From positions 280,894 to 344,893 of the forward strand of contig DYNP01000001.1 of NCBI GenBank assembly GCA_020721005.1: DNA of 64,000 bases. Direction: 5' to 3'. Position 1 is the first letter of the stretch, and each line of letters opens with the position of its first letter. The stretch is from Thiomargarita sp. (GTDB lineage: Bacteria; Pseudomonadota; Gammaproteobacteria; Beggiatoales; Beggiatoaceae). Position numbers and translations under genes: made by a program. Shown in pieces: positions 27,744-37,500 of the stretch. The notes beneath the pieces were generated by a model. The model saw nothing but the letters and a program-made list of their open reading frames with translations. It was not told the origin of the DNA and made no database searches.

Positions 27744-28054
27744 CTAAAAAAAGGAAGTATAGTTAAAATTTCACGAATGTGAGTATATATAGCTAACGCA
27801 CCATAAAAGGAGTCTTCATAATCCTGTGTAACGCGTAAGTTAATATAGGGCGCAATGGCTTTAGCGTATTGCGCCGCATGTTGGACTCAAATTTACAGTC
27901 ACTCTCTTCATCTTGTTCACCCATAACAAAATCAAGGATTCGAGGGATTGCCTGGTCTATCGTGTTTTCATACGGCGCAATACGCTAACGTTATTGCGCC
28001 CTATATTACTAAAAAAGGAAGTATAGTTAAAATTTTACAAACATGAGTATACAT
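27744..28054. repeat. Duplicated leader-like sequence of 46-47 bp flanking the MITE-like element
   Basis: A sequence beginning CTAAAAAAAGGAAGTATAGT occurs at 27744-27790 and again at 28009-28054 with five substitutions and one A deleted. The second copy begins exactly where the MITE-like element ends and lies in the leader of the BCCT gene. In the remaining 27610-27743 and 27791-27840 no gene is visible. Confidence 0.8.
27841..28008. mobile_element. 168-bp MITE-like element with 16-bp perfect terminal inverted repeats
   Basis: The element starts TAATATAGGGCGCAAT and ends ATTGCGCCCTATATTA, a perfect 16-base inverted pair; similarity continues inward for about 40 bases with few mismatches. Each terminal arm is itself a hairpin (GGCGCAAT/ATTGCGCC at 27849-27875 and 27974-28000). 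It carries no gene. No clear short target duplication was seen, so mobility is inferred from the terminal structure and from the related copy at 16235-16270. Confidence 0.7.
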
Positions 28055-28123
28055 CATGGGCATTACCCCTCAAAACTCTTCTATTTTATTCGATTCTATC
28101 CGACCCTTAAAGGAAATGTGAGT

Positions 28124-29623
28124 ATGGATGTTAACCGACCTCAGCCTACCCCAAATCGTTTGGTCTTCATTGTTGCCCTACTGCTATGTGGAAGTATTGG
28201 TATATGGGGAATTTTTGCCCCCGATCACATGGCTGGTGCCGCCTTAGACATGACGGGATTTGCCCTAAAAACCTTCGACTGGTTTTTCCTGATCTTATGT
28301 ACCGGATTTTTAGTCCTATGTATCTACCTGATTTTTGGACCTTATCATGCCATTCGACTGGGACAAGACGACGATCGTCCTGAATTTTCAACCCCTTCTT
28401 GGCTAGCCATGCTATTTGCTGGAGGTATGGGCGCCGGATTAATCTTCTGGGGCGCAGCCGAACCTATTTTTCACTACCTCTCTCCACCCGGCATGAAGGG
28501 TAGTACACCCGAAGCTGCCGAATTGGCCATGATCATCACCAACTTACATTGGGGACTGCATGCCTGGTCAATCTACGGAGTCTGCGCCCTGGTCATTGCC
28601 TATTTCGTATTTCGCAAAGGCACCTCTTCCCTCATTTCCAGCCCTATCCAAAAAGAATTCGGCTGTCCTCACAAGGGTCTATGGTGTCACACTGCAGATA
28701 TCATAGGTGTATTGGCGGTAGTATTTGGATTAGCCGGCTCCCTGGCTATGGGCGTATTACAAGTGCGTGCCGGTTTGGAAGAAATATTTGCTATTCCAGG
28801 TACTGACCTGATCAGCTTAATCATTTTAGCCCTCATGACTTTCCTCTTTGTCACCTCAGCTGCCACCGGTCTCAATAGAGGGATAAAAATCCTCAGTAAT
28901 ATCAATATGGTTGCCGCAATATTACTATTATCTTTCATCTTATTCACAGGTCCCACCCAATTCTTACTCGAAGTGGCAGTCACTTCTTTAGGAGATTATT
29001 TCAGCCATCTCATCACCATGTCCTTCAAATTATATCCTTACAAAGAACTCACCGCCTGGACCTCAGGCTGGACCTTGACCTACTTTATTTGGTGGCTGGC
29101 ATGGGGTCCCTTCGTTGGTATTTTCATTGCGAGAATCAGTCGAGGACGCACGATTCGAGAATTCATCTTGGGCGTTGTATTCATTCCCACCCTCTTCTCC
29201 ATTCTCTGGTTTGCCGTCTTGGGAGGCAGTGGTCTCTACATAGAAATGTTTGGCGGTGGGGGCCTCGCCGAACTTGTCCGAGAAGATGTCACCAAAGCCC
29301 TATTTGCCCTGTTCAGCTGGTTCCCACTCTCTGAACTGGTCAGCATTTTAGCCCTGTTTCTCATCTTTGTTTTCCTAGTCACCAGTGCAGATTCCGGCAC
29401 CTTTGTGGTCAGCATGATGACTGACAATGGCAACCTCAACCCCTCGATCCGTTTCAAAATAATTTGGGGATTCATTATTGCCCTGATCACTGCCGGGACC
29501 CTATTCACTGGCTCGGTAACCGTAGCCAAAGCCATGGCCATTGCTGGCGCCATTCCCTTCAGCCTCATTCTCATCATCCAAATCATTGCATTCCTAAGAA
29601 ACATTCGCCGGGAATCCATCTAA
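28124..29623 (+). CDS. BCCT-family betaine/choline/carnitine transporter
   Basis: The protein is about 500 residues with some 12 hydrophobic segments and the BCCT signatures GGMGAGLIFWGAAEPIFHY and TSADSGTFVVSMM. Such carriers take up compatible solutes with Na+ or H+ at the inner membrane. ATG 28124 is preferred over 28043 because it has AAAGGA about 9 bases upstream and the residues before it do not resemble the family. The cytosolic tails are short, so osmotic regulation by a long C-tail as in BetP is unlikely. It is followed after 19 bases by a substrate-binding lipoprotein of the glycine-betaine class, probably in one operon. Confidence 0.9.
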   Translation: MDVNRPQPTPNRLVFIVALLLCGSIGIWGIFAPDHMAGAALDMTGFALKTFDWFFLILCTGFLVLCIYLIFGPYHAIRLGQDDDRPEFSTPSWLAMLFAGGMGAGLIFWGAAEPIFHYLSPPGMKGSTPEAAELAMIITNLHWGLHAWSIYGVCALVIAYFVFRKGTSSLISSPIQKEFGCPHKGLWCHTADIIGVLAVVFGLAGSLAMGVLQVRAGLEEIFAIPGTDLISLIILALMTFLFVTSAATGLNRGIKILSNINMVAAILLLSFILFTGPTQFLLEVAVTSLGDYFSHLITMSFKLYPYKELTAWTSGWTLTYFIWWLAWGPFVGIFIARISRGRTIREFILGVVFIPTLFSILWFAVLGGSGLYIEMFGGGGLAELVREDVTKALFALFSWFPLSELVSILALFLIFVFLVTSADSGTFVVSMMTDNGNLNPSIRFKIIWGFIIALITAGTLFTGSVTVAKAMAIAGAIPFSLILIIQIIAFLRNIRRESI

Positions 29624-29642
29624 TACCAAAGAGAATTGCCTC

Positions 29643-31487
29643 ATGAAAAAATTCCTTATTTACTCAGGACTCCTCCTCCTCTTAATAAGCTGTAGCAAAA
29701 CCAAGCCCCTCCACATTGGCGCCAAGGATTTTACCGAACAATTGATCCTAGCCGAAATCATCGCCCAACTCGCTGAATATCAAAAAATACCAGTCAAACG
29801 CTCCATTCCCTATGGAGACACTTTTTCCAATTTTGAAGCAGTTAAAAATGGTGACCTTGACCTCTATGTTGAATACAATGGCACCGGTCTCACTATGTTA
29901 GGACAACCTCCCATTAACAATGGCGACAAATCTTTAATAGAAGTCAGGAGGCTTTTTCAACCTCTCAACCTAGAATGGCTAAATCGGCTGGGCTTTGCCA
30001 ACAATTACGTATTACTCATGCGCAAAGATCGAGCATTAAACTTAAAAATTGATAAAATCAGTGATCTCATCAAAATACAACCCACATTACGCATGGCCAT
30101 GGAACCCGAATTTTTAGAACGACCCTTAGATGGACTTCCAGCTTTGCAAAGACGTTACGGTCTGAACAACATCATAGCCACAGTCATTGACAACGACAAA
30201 TCCACCATCTACCAAGCCCTATTGGATGACAAAGTCGATGTAGCCGAAGGTTTTTCCACAGAAGGGCGCATTGAAGACTTTGGACTGACCATTTTAGAAG
30301 ACGATCTCAACTTCTTTCCGGTCTATGAACCTTCCCCATTGGTGCGCAATGACACTTTGGAACGCTTTCCTGAACTGCGCGGCACTTTAGAAAAATTAAC
30401 CGGTCTCATTGACACTAAAACTATGCGCCAAATGAATAGAGAAGTAGAATTAGAAGGACAAGACTATCAAATCGTAGCCCAAAACTTCCTCATGCAAAAC
30501 GACCTCATTCACAAAAAAGGTAAACTCTTGCAAAAAGAAGAATTAGTCATTGCGGCGGGACTGTTGGATGAACGCAGCAAAAGCATCAGCATTGCCTTAC
30601 GCGCGGTGCGAAAAGTTTTCCCTGGACGCAGCGTGAAAGTTATCCAAATGCCCAACCCGGAACAAGCTATTTTAGAAGGTAAAGCCCGTTTAGCCATCTT
30701 AGGGGCCGAATCCTTTTTTACCCTGACCAATGACTTTTTACCAGAAACTCAACCGTTTATCGAAGCAGTTGGAGTCATAGGTACCAAAATGGTCCACCTG
30801 ATCACCTTACAAAACAACACCCATATCACCTCTCTAAAAGACATGAAAAATTTGGGAGTTGGTGCCGAAAAGGGAGCTTCTGATCAAACTGCTGGGATGA
30901 TTCTCAATGCCATTTCCCTGCAAAATACTTTGCAACTCCATTATGATTCCCATCTGGAAAATCAGATCGCTGCTCTAAAAAAAGGACAATTGGATGGACT
31001 GCTGCTCATTGCCTCCTTACACCATGAGCAAATCACAGCGGCCATGAATGAAGGGTTGTTCAAACTCATTTCCCTGAAAGAATGGCAGGAAGGCAACCAC
31101 CTTATTCGTTTCCCCTTCTTCCGACTGGCACGTATACCTTCCAATACCTATGAAGGACAAACCGAAATCATAGAAACAGTCAGCACCCAAGACATCTTGG
31201 CCGGCAGCAAACCCATTACCAATATCGTTGGAGACCGCGGTCCCGCCACCGTTATTGCCACCCATGCTCCTCCTCTATCCGATCCAATTATTCTCAAGTT
31301 AAATAAAGAACTCAAAATCACTGAAAAACTAGACCCCACCTTGCCTTCTGCCGAAGTGCTAAAGCCCCGTACCCATTCCATGACCAGTCCCCTCAATCCC
31401 TCTTTGGTAGATTCCATAGCCAACTTATTAATGATATTACTGATGGGGTTTTTTGCATACTTATTCCTAAAACCCGATCCTTCCTAA
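29643..31487 (+). CDS. Membrane-anchored double-domain substrate-binding lipoprotein (OpuAC/ProX-like plus second binding domain)
   Basis: The 614-residue protein has a lipobox (LLLLISCSK), so Cys17-18 region is lipidated. Residues about 24-290 match glycine-betaine/choline binding proteins of ABC systems: IGAKDFTEQLILAEIIAQL, DLDLYVEYNGTG, KSTIYQALLDDKVDVAEG. Residues about 300-530 look like a second periplasmic binding fold of TAXI/NMT1 style (LAILGAESFFTL, LGVGAEKGASDQTAGMIL). The C-terminus has a hydrophobic segment, LLMILLMGFFAYLFL, giving a second membrane anchor. No ABC permease or ATPase follows, and it is paired with a BCCT carrier. It may deliver ligand to that carrier or act as a sensor; this is inference. 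Confidence 0.83.
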   Translation: MKKFLIYSGLLLLLISCSKTKPLHIGAKDFTEQLILAEIIAQLAEYQKIPVKRSIPYGDTFSNFEAVKNGDLDLYVEYNGTGLTMLGQPPINNGDKSLIEVRRLFQPLNLEWLNRLGFANNYVLLMRKDRALNLKIDKISDLIKIQPTLRMAMEPEFLERPLDGLPALQRRYGLNNIIATVIDNDKSTIYQALLDDKVDVAEGFSTEGRIEDFGLTILEDDLNFFPVYEPSPLVRNDTLERFPELRGTLEKLTGLIDTKTMRQMNREVELEGQDYQIVAQNFLMQNDLIHKKGKLLQKEELVIAAGLLDERSKSISIALRAVRKVFPGRSVKVIQMPNPEQAILEGKARLAILGAESFFTLTNDFLPETQPFIEAVGVIGTKMVHLITLQNNTHITSLKDMKNLGVGAEKGASDQTAGMILNAISLQNTLQLHYDSHLENQIAALKKGQLDGLLLIASLHHEQITAAMNEGLFKLISLKEWQEGNHLIRFPFFRLARIPSNTYEGQTEIIETVSTQDILAGSKPITNIVGDRGPATVIATHAPPLSDPIILKLNKELKITEKLDPTLPSAEVLKPRTHSMTSPLNPSLVDSIANLLMILLMGFFAYLFLKPDPS

Positions 31488-31492
31488 CCCCC

Positions 31493-31527
31493 TTTTCCCC
31501 TTCTCAAAAAGAAGGGGAAAAATTTTT
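31493..31527 (+). terminator. Rho-independent terminator after the binding-protein gene
   Basis: TTTTCCCCTTCT and AGAAGGGGAAAA form a perfect 12-base stem with a 5-base loop, then a T-run at 31523-31527. It sits 5 bases after the stop at 31487, and just before the GH3 gene, so GH3 may have its own promoter or depend on read-through. Confidence 0.8.
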
Positions 31528-31533
31528 AAGACT

Positions 31534-32859
31534 ATGAATTTATTAAAAATTAACTGGCTGACCATTTTAGAATGGCTACTGGCCACCACCTTGCTCATCT
31601 ATGCCTTTCATCTCAACAGTCCTTTTTTACTCAAAATTAGAGAAATCAGTTTTTTATCCATTTTGTTATTCTGCCTGATATTGGGTGGGACCACCCTCTC
31701 CCAACTCTATCAACAATGGAAAAGACGCCCTCTACACTCCGAAAGACTGCTATTTTTACTGTTAATTCTCATCATCGTGACTGTCACTGCCGTCACCAAA
31801 ATCACCTTTCTGCTCAAACGCCAAACCGTGTTGGAAGCCCCCCTCACAGATTTGCAAACCTTTGGGCAACACCTGATTATTGGTTACACAGACCCAGACG
31901 ATATTTTACCTCTTGTGCAACGCGGCGCCATTGGGGGAATTTTTGTCACTCGCCGAAATGTTCAACAAAAATCGCTTCCGGAAATTCAAACCGAATTGCG
32001 AGAATTACAAGCCATTCAAGCCTCCTTGGGCTTAGCCCCTCTGTTTATTGTAACCGATCAAGAAGGAGGACTGGTCTCTCGACTTTCGCCACCATTGACT
32101 GAATTGCCCTCCCTATCTTCCCTGATCAATTCTCAAAACGACTGGCCAACAGTTGAACAACAAATCAAACAATATGGACACATTCATGGCAAAGAATTAT
32201 CACAATTGGGAATCAATGTAAACCTTGCCCCAATCGTCGACTTGAAACATGCTGCTTCCAAAAATAAACTGGACTTTCACACCCTTATTCAAGAAAGAGC
32301 CATCTCTCAAGACAAATCAGTTGTGGCCAAAATTGCCCTGTTGTACAGCCAAGGTTTACAAAACTATAAAGTATTCCCCACATTAAAACACTTTCCAGGC
32401 ATTGGTCGAGTTCAGGAAGATACCCACTATTATGAAGCAGAATTGGACTTGCCCATTGAAGAATTGGAACGTGAAGAATGGCTGCCTTTTCGATATGTAC
32501 TCAGCCAAGTCCCAGCGCTGATGATGCTCAGCCATGTCAAACTGACTGCAGTTGATCCTATTAACCCAGTCTCATATTCCTATCGGGTCATTCAAGGAAT
32601 CATTCGAGAACAATGGCAATATCAGGGACTTTTAATCACCGACGATTTCAACATGTGGCCCATCTATTACGGTGCTGAAGGCATTGGCAGCGCCACTTTG
32701 GCAGCACTGAATGCCGGTGTCGACTTGATTCTACTTTCATACGATGGGGAACAATATTATGAAGTCATGTATGAAATCTTGACCAATCGCAAAAATCTAG
32801 ATCGGGCTCAATTAATGGACAGTCAAAAACGACTGGCCCTTGTAAAAAGTTCCCTGTAG
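31534..32859 (+). CDS. Membrane-anchored glycoside hydrolase family 3 protein (NagZ-like)
   Basis: The first 90 residues contain two or three hydrophobic segments (LATTLLIYAF, FLSILLFCLILGG, LLFLLLILIIVTVTAV). The remaining 340 match the GH3 catalytic barrel: LIIGYTDPDDI, GAIGGIFVTRRNVQ, FIVTDQEGGLVSRL, VNLAPIVDLK, KHFPGIGRVQEDTH and LLITDDFNMW. The Asp of ITDDFNM is the candidate nucleophile and the DTH of the flexible loop the acid/base dyad, as in beta-N-acetylglucosaminidase NagZ. The usual KHFPGHG reads KHFPGIG. Unlike cytoplasmic NagZ, the anchor would place it at the membrane face, possibly acting on peptidoglycan fragments. Substrate is unproven. Confidence 0.82.
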   Translation: MNLLKINWLTILEWLLATTLLIYAFHLNSPFLLKIREISFLSILLFCLILGGTTLSQLYQQWKRRPLHSERLLFLLLILIIVTVTAVTKITFLLKRQTVLEAPLTDLQTFGQHLIIGYTDPDDILPLVQRGAIGGIFVTRRNVQQKSLPEIQTELRELQAIQASLGLAPLFIVTDQEGGLVSRLSPPLTELPSLSSLINSQNDWPTVEQQIKQYGHIHGKELSQLGINVNLAPIVDLKHAASKNKLDFHTLIQERAISQDKSVVAKIALLYSQGLQNYKVFPTLKHFPGIGRVQEDTHYYEAELDLPIEELEREEWLPFRYVLSQVPALMMLSHVKLTAVDPINPVSYSYRVIQGIIREQWQYQGLLITDDFNMWPIYYGAEGIGSATLAALNAGVDLILLSYDGEQYYEVMYEILTNRKNLDRAQLMDSQKRLALVKSSL

Positions 32860-32908
32860 ACACTGAAAAATTTATATTTAAAATCAAAACTCTGTTAGGA
32901 ATTAACGC

Positions 32909-33856
32909 ATGTCTGTACATTTGAAAGACAAAATTATTATCACTGGAGCTGCGGGTTTAGTCGGACAAAATTTAATTGTGCAACTGCGAGAAAAAGGCTA
33001 TCGTCATTTGGTTGCAATTGACAAACATGCCTATAATTTGGGAATACTCCAAAAATTGCATCCAGAAGTGACCACAGTCCTGGCTGACTTGGCTGAGCCT
33101 GGGGCATGGCAACATTGTCTAAAAGATGCTGCTTGCTTATTCATGTTGCAAGCTCAAATCACAGGCAAAGAATCTGCACTGTTTATTCGCAATAATGTGA
33201 TCTCAACTGAGCAAGTCCTAGCCGCCATGCACACTCATCATGTACCTTATCTTGTTCACATCAGTTCCTCAGTGGTCAATTCTATAGCCAATGACGATTA
33301 CACCCGCACCAAAAAACAACAAGAAACTTTGGTCATTCACAGTCAACTGTCCCATTGCATATTGCGTCCAACCCTCATGTTTGGCTGGTTTGATCCCAAA
33401 CACTTGGGCTGGCTGTCCCGATTTATGGAAAAAGTGCCCATTTTCCCCATTCCCGGGCATGGTCGATATCCACGCCAACCCTTGTATAACAAAGACTTTT
33501 GTAAAATACTCATTCATTGCATGGAACAACAACCTGCCGGGGCAATTTATGACATTGTCGGCAACACTGCTATCGATTATATTGACATCATTCGCACCAT
33601 CAAACAGGTTAAAAACTCCAAAACTTGGATACTGTCTATTCCTTATGGCTTATTTTACGCTTTACTCAAAATATATGCCCTATTCAGTCGCCAACCTCCA
33701 TTCACCGCTGACCAACTGGTAGCCCTGACTGCTGGGGATTTTTTTGAAGGTGTGGACACTGAGCAGGTATTTGGAATTCGGCAAACTCCGTTTGTGGAAG
33801 CTATTCAAGAAACTTTTTGTGATCCGGTTTATGGAAAAATCATATTGAAACGTTAA
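32909..33856 (+). CDS. NAD(P)-dependent epimerase/dehydratase family protein
   Basis: The 315-residue protein begins with a classical Rossmann site, IIITGAAGLVGQNLIVQL (GxxGxxG), followed by IDKHAYNLGIL, and has VHISSSVVNSIANDDYTRTKKQQE, where Tyr-Thr-Arg-Thr-Lys fits the catalytic YxxxK. CILRPTLMFGWFDPKH is the substrate-side motif. It belongs to the extended short-chain dehydrogenases acting on nucleotide sugars or related alcohols. It starts 49 bases after GH3 on the same strand; a joint role in cell-surface sugar metabolism is inference. Confidence 0.8.
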   Translation: MSVHLKDKIIITGAAGLVGQNLIVQLREKGYRHLVAIDKHAYNLGILQKLHPEVTTVLADLAEPGAWQHCLKDAACLFMLQAQITGKESALFIRNNVISTEQVLAAMHTHHVPYLVHISSSVVNSIANDDYTRTKKQQETLVIHSQLSHCILRPTLMFGWFDPKHLGWLSRFMEKVPIFPIPGHGRYPRQPLYNKDFCKILIHCMEQQPAGAIYDIVGNTAIDYIDIIRTIKQVKNSKTWILSIPYGLFYALLKIYALFSRQPPFTADQLVALTAGDFFEGVDTEQVFGIRQTPFVEAIQETFCDPVYGKIILKR

Positions 33857-33919
33857 AATTCCCTATAAGCCCATGTTCAATCAGCTATTATTAAATTGGG
33901 AATAAAATCTATCCATATG

Positions 33920-34558
33920 ATGAATGCACAACAATGCCAGTTACTATTTACCCGTTTACAAGCTCAAAATCCAAAACCAACCACAGAATTGAACTATTTG
34001 AGTCCTTTTGAACTGTTAATTGCGGTGATTTTATCGGCTCAAGCCACAGACAAAAGTGTCAACCAAGCCACGGCCCGCTTATTTGCAGTGGCCAACACTC
34101 CGCAAGCTATTTTGGAACTGGGAGAATCGGATTTAAAATCCTTTATCAAAAGTATTGGACTGTTTAACAATAAAGCCCGTTATATTTTAGAAACCTGTCG
34201 AATTCTCTTGACTGATTATCAGGGAGAAGTGCCCAATCGTCGAGAAGATTTGGAAAAATTGCCAGGAGTGGGTCGAAAAACAGCCAATGTGATTTTAAAC
34301 ACGGCTTTTCATCAACCCACTATTGCAGTGGACACTCATATATTCCGGGTAGCTAACCGCACTGGTTTAGCTCCTGGTAAAACGGTGCTGGAAGTGGAAA
34401 AACAGTTGTTGACAGTAGTCCCTTCTCGTTATCAACAACATGCTCATCATTGGCTAATTTTGCATGGACGATATGTGTGTGTGGCTCGCAAGCCCCACTG
34501 TACAACTTGTTGTATTGCAGATTTGTGTGAATATTCAAGGACTCAAGAGGGTGATTGA
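33920..34558 (+). CDS. nth: Endonuclease III (DNA glycosylase/AP lyase)
   Basis: From ATG 33920 the protein aligns over its whole length with E. coli Nth: LSPFELLIAVILSAQATDKSVN, the helix-hairpin-helix LPGVGRKTANV with the catalytic Lys, VDTHIFRVANR with the catalytic Asp, and a C-terminal 4Fe-4S loop spaced C-x6-C-x2-C-x5-C (CVARKPHCTTCCIADLC). It removes oxidised pyrimidines in base excision repair. A TTG at 33896 opens the frame earlier but has no homology support. Its 3' end overlaps the convergent RND transporter gene by 16 bases. Confidence 0.96.
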   Translation: MNAQQCQLLFTRLQAQNPKPTTELNYLSPFELLIAVILSAQATDKSVNQATARLFAVANTPQAILELGESDLKSFIKSIGLFNNKARYILETCRILLTDYQGEVPNRREDLEKLPGVGRKTANVILNTAFHQPTIAVDTHIFRVANRTGLAPGKTVLEVEKQLLTVVPSRYQQHAHHWLILHGRYVCVARKPHCTTCCIADLCEYSRTQEGD

Positions 34559-37500
34559 ATCGTTGTTTGTTTTGCCAATATGCTGTAAGCTACGGGAATG
34601 ATAAACAAGGTCAATACCGTTCCCAATACTAAGCCCCCCACAATGACCCAACCAATAGGCTGACGACTTTCCGCCCCGGCACCGGTGGCTAAAGCCAAGG
34701 GAATCGCACCCAGGACCATGGCACCGGTGGTCATGAGAATGGGTCGTAAACGCAAAACTGCGGCTTCCACAATAGCCTCTTTTAGTGACAAACCTCGGTG
34801 TTGTAATTGGTTGGCAAATTCTACAATTAAAATGCCATGTTTGGTGATGAGACCGACCAGCATTACCAGTCCAATCTGACTGTAGACATTTAGAGTGTTT
34901 CCAGTTAGATACAGCGCCAATAGGGCGCCAGTCATTGCCAAGGGAACGGTCAGCATAATAATTAAGGGACTGATGAAACTTTCAAATTGAGCTGCCAGTA
35001 CCAGGTAAATGAATAATAGAGCTAAAATGAAGGTAAAGACTAAAGTTTCTCCAGATTCTCGAAATTCTCGAGATTGTCCATCCAAGGCGGTTTGTGCCGT
35101 TTCCCCTAACACTTGTTTAACCGTGGCTTCTAAAACAGTTAGACCTTGGCCTAGGGTGTAACCAGGGGCAATGTTGGCGCTGAGGGTAACGGATCGTAAT
35201 TTGTTGAAACGATTCAATTCTTTGGGAGCAACCGCTTCTTTTAGGGTGATCAAGTTGGAGAGTTGAATCAGTTGTCCCTGGTTGCCTCGCACAAAGATAT
35301 TGGTTAGGTCGGCTGGTTTGCTTCGATCTTGGTCTTTTAGTTTGATGATAACATCATATTGTTTTCCCTCTTGTTTAAAACGGGTCACTTGTTTGCCGCC
35401 CAATAGGGTTTCTAAGGTGCGACCAATGTCTTGTACTTGAACTCCCACATTGGCGACTTTGTCCCGATCCAGTTGCACAGTCAATTGGGGTTTGTTCAAC
35501 TTTAAATCGGAGTCCAGATTCACCAGACCAGGATAGGCTCTCATTTTTTCCATGACTTTGTCGACCATGATTTGTAGTTCCGCATATGTATTGCCTTGTA
35601 ATACGAATTGAATGGGGGTGTTGCGGAAACTTTGGCCCAAGGAGGGAGGATTGATGGGGAATGCTAAGACTCCAGATAGGCTCATTAATTTGGGGAGCAA
35701 TTCTCCTGCAATTGCCTGTTGGGAACGTTGGCGTTGTTCCCAGGGTTTTAAACTGACAAAGGATAGGGCAGAGTTGACTGGATTGGGTCTTTCCAGTCCA
35801 GGAGCGACCACCATGAAATAGTTTTGCACTTCGGGAATGGCAGCATAGAATTGTTCAATTTGTCGAGCATAGCGGTCGGTATAAGTTAGGGTGGCCCCTT
35901 CGGGAGCGACAATAATGCCGACGATGATGCCTCGATCTTCCAGAGGCGCCAATTCAGAGCGCAATAGGGGAATGGTGATTGGTTGGCCGATGAGAGTGGT
36001 GCCCCAGTTGTTTAATCGTTGTTCCCAATGGGCTGGAAGTTGTCCCGCGGGCAAGATAAAGTAGATGGCAGTCAAGGCAGTGCCTATAAAAAGTAGTCCA
36101 ATTAACCAACGGATTTTTAAAGTTATTTTCAGTAACCAACGGTAGATTTGATTGAGTAGGACAAAGCCTTTTTCTGTGATGCGATAGAGAATGCCATGGC
36201 GCTCATGAGTTTTGAGAATTTTGGAGCACATCATGGGAGTTAGGGTGAGGGCAACGAATCCAGAGACGATGACTGCTGCGGAAACGGTGATCGCGAATTC
36301 GGTGAATAGGCGGCCGGTGTTGCCAGTCATAAAGGTGAGGGGAACAAAGACTGCAGCCAAAGTGATGGTCATGGCGATGACTGCAAAGGCAATTTCTTGG
36401 CTGCCTTTGAAGGCGGCTTCTAAGGGGGAAGCGCCTTCTTCTAAGTGGCGGTGGATGTTTTCGAGCATGACAATGGCATCGTCAACGACTAATCCGATGG
36501 CTAATACCAGTCCCAATAAGGTAAGTATGTTGATGGAGAATCCCAGTGCATAGAGGAAGATGAAGGCTCCGATCAGGGAGACTGGGATGGTTACGAAGGG
36601 TATAAAGGTGACGCGAATCGAGCGTAAAAAGAGGAAGATCACCAATACGACCAGTGCAAAGGCTTCGAGCATGGTGTGGTAAACGGCTTCAATGGATTTT
36701 TCTACGAAGATGGAAGTGTCAAATACCACTTGTAGAGACATGCCAGTGGGCAGGGAGATGTAGGGAATTTGTTGGCGCACGGCTTGGGCTACAGAGAGGG
36801 TGTTGGCGGTGGATTGTTTGACGATGCCCAGTCCCACTGAGGGTTGGCCATTGGCGCGCACGGTATTTCTTTCATCTTCGGGACCGATGGTGGCTTCCCC
36901 AATGTCTCTTAAACGGATGGGGTAGTTGTTGATTTGTTTGATGATGATGTTTTCAAATTCGGCAGGGGTCCGTAAGTCAGTTTCAGTTAAAACGGTGAAT
37001 TCTCGTTCGAGACTTTCAATGCGTCCCGAAGGGATTTCTACGTTTTGTTGTCGCAGGGCGGACTCTACTTCTTGGGGGGTGAGTTGGTAGGCGGCCAGGC
37101 GGTCTCTGTCCAGCCAGATGCGCATGGCATAACGACGCTGGCCGCCAATGATGATGCTGGCCACGCCGGGTAATACTTGCAATCTGGGAATGATGTAACG
37201 ATCGGCATAGTCAGTGAGTTGGAGGGCGTCATGGCGTTCACTGGAGAATCGTAGCCATAGGATGGCTTGCGCGTCGGCTTCAATTTTGGCAACCACGGGG
37301 TCATCTGCTTCTTCAGGTAGGCGAGATCGCACTCTGGCTACTCGGTCTCTAACGTCATTGGCGGCACTGTCAGCATCCCTTTGAAGTATGAATTCAACGG
37401 TGATTTGGCTGACTTGTTCCCGACTGGTGGATTTGAGGGTTTTGATGCCTTCTACCCCAGACAAGGCGTCTTCCAGGGGTTGGGTGATTTGGCTTTCAAT

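Noticed and set aside
27610..28123. Riboswitch upstream of the BCCT gene
   Set aside because: The structure there is explained by the MITE-like element and duplicated leader; no known riboswitch core was recognised.
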